This document shows positions 63,818-64,000 of a stretch of DNA of 64,000 bases, piece by piece. Below the pieces are notes generated by a model. The model ran no database searches. It saw only the letters and a program-made list of their open reading frames with translations, and was not told the DNA's origin. The translations under genes were made by a program, and so were the position numbers. This DNA is from Lysinibacillus fusiformis (GTDB taxonomy: Bacteria; Bacillota; Bacilli; Bacillales_A; Planococcaceae), in contig JASENG010000015.1 in assembly GCA_030027265.1 (NCBI GenBank), positions 30,928 to 94,927 of the forward strand, read 5' to 3'. Every line of letters starts with the position of its first letter. The stretch's first letter is position 1.

Positions 63818-64000
63818 TGATTACGAATGTCCTGCGATTTTTTTGACTCAAAAATTCCAGCATTTTAGTGATAAGCGAAATTTTCCCGGTTATTAATTGG
63901 TGAGGACTTTGTTTGAAATTATTTGGGTTTATACTACTGTTTACTAAGGGTTAACTTGGTTAGTTTATTATCCGTTTTTACTAAGTTACTTGGCTTTTTG
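63818..64000. other. Right edge, non-coding
   Basis: No gene or sigma-54 promoter recognised in the last 183 bp. Confidence 0.4.

Noticed and set aside
1..64000. CRISPR arrays, tRNA, rRNA, riboswitches, replication or conjugation genes
   Set aside because: Looked for regularly spaced repeats, CCA-ended cloverleaf-like segments and rep/mob proteins; none could be supported.

Overview
The window looks like an AT-rich (roughly one-third G+C by eye) spore-forming Firmicute of the Bacillaceae/Planococcaceae type (Lysinibacillus, Ureibacillus, Solibacillus and relatives). This rests on two SpoIIP-type sporulation amidases, SLH-domain secreted hydrolases typical of S-layer bacilli, GGAGG-type ribosome sites with frequent TTG/GTG starts, and Bacillus-style Res/Ccd cytochrome c maturation proteins. 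No rRNA, tRNA, CRISPR array or replication origin was seen. The density of pseudogenes and transposon ends marks it as an accessory region, either a chromosomal island or a large plasmid.

Layout. 0-0.3 kb: the end of a Tn3-family transposon that continues off the left edge. 0.4-2.8 kb: a compact XRE regulator / ImmA-IrrE metallopeptidase / PIN-domain operon. 2.9-10.4 kb: decayed genes, VanZ-like, ResB and ResC. 10.4-21.2 kb: cell-wall genes (a MurE-like ligase, SLH amidase, CAP protein, DacF-like carboxypeptidase and a decayed second copy of it, C39-like lipoprotein), with orphan mrpB and resA. 21.2-25.3 kb: asparagine synthetase and two-component system 1. 25.6-45.3 kb: a large copper/redox envelope island with a lipoprotein multicopper oxidase, two YdhK proteins, a VTT membrane protein, SpoIIP paralogs, a decayed pdxR-pdxS-pdxT locus, csoR-copZ-copA, a Csp-type Cys-rich protein, a CopB-type ATPase, a cupredoxin membrane protein, and lgt with a DUF2933-like protein. 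45.39-55.38 kb: a complete 10-kb Tn3-family transposon bounded by 38-bp inverted repeats and a 5-bp target duplication, carrying an IS110/IS1111-type insertion. 55.4-60.7 kb: the copper/redox island resumes as one probable operon (ccdA, sensor kinase, response regulator, cueP, BNR lipoprotein, second CcdA/DsbD-like protein). 61-64 kb: small unknown genes and a PAS/sigma-54 activator.

The most interesting unlabelled signal is a repeated promoter architecture. Two CTCCATA-like heptamers with an exact 11-bp period lie exactly 9 bp upstream of a -10 hexamer, in place of a -35 box. Nine copies were found, all on the minus strand. They precede resA, the dacF-like gene and its dead copy, two-component system 1, the multicopper oxidase, the first YdhK lipoprotein, the DUF2933-lgt pair, the ccdA-kinase-regulator-cueP operon, and one relic locus at 9.7 kb. 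This is the footprint expected of an OmpR/PhoB-family activator, and one of the two response regulators encoded here probably reads it. It ties cytochrome c/thiol maturation, copper lipoproteins, lipoprotein modification and a wall carboxypeptidase into one inferred envelope regulon. A second set of palindromic, CsoR-like operators marks the csoR, copA, Csp and cupredoxin promoters, so the copper genes appear split between two control circuits.
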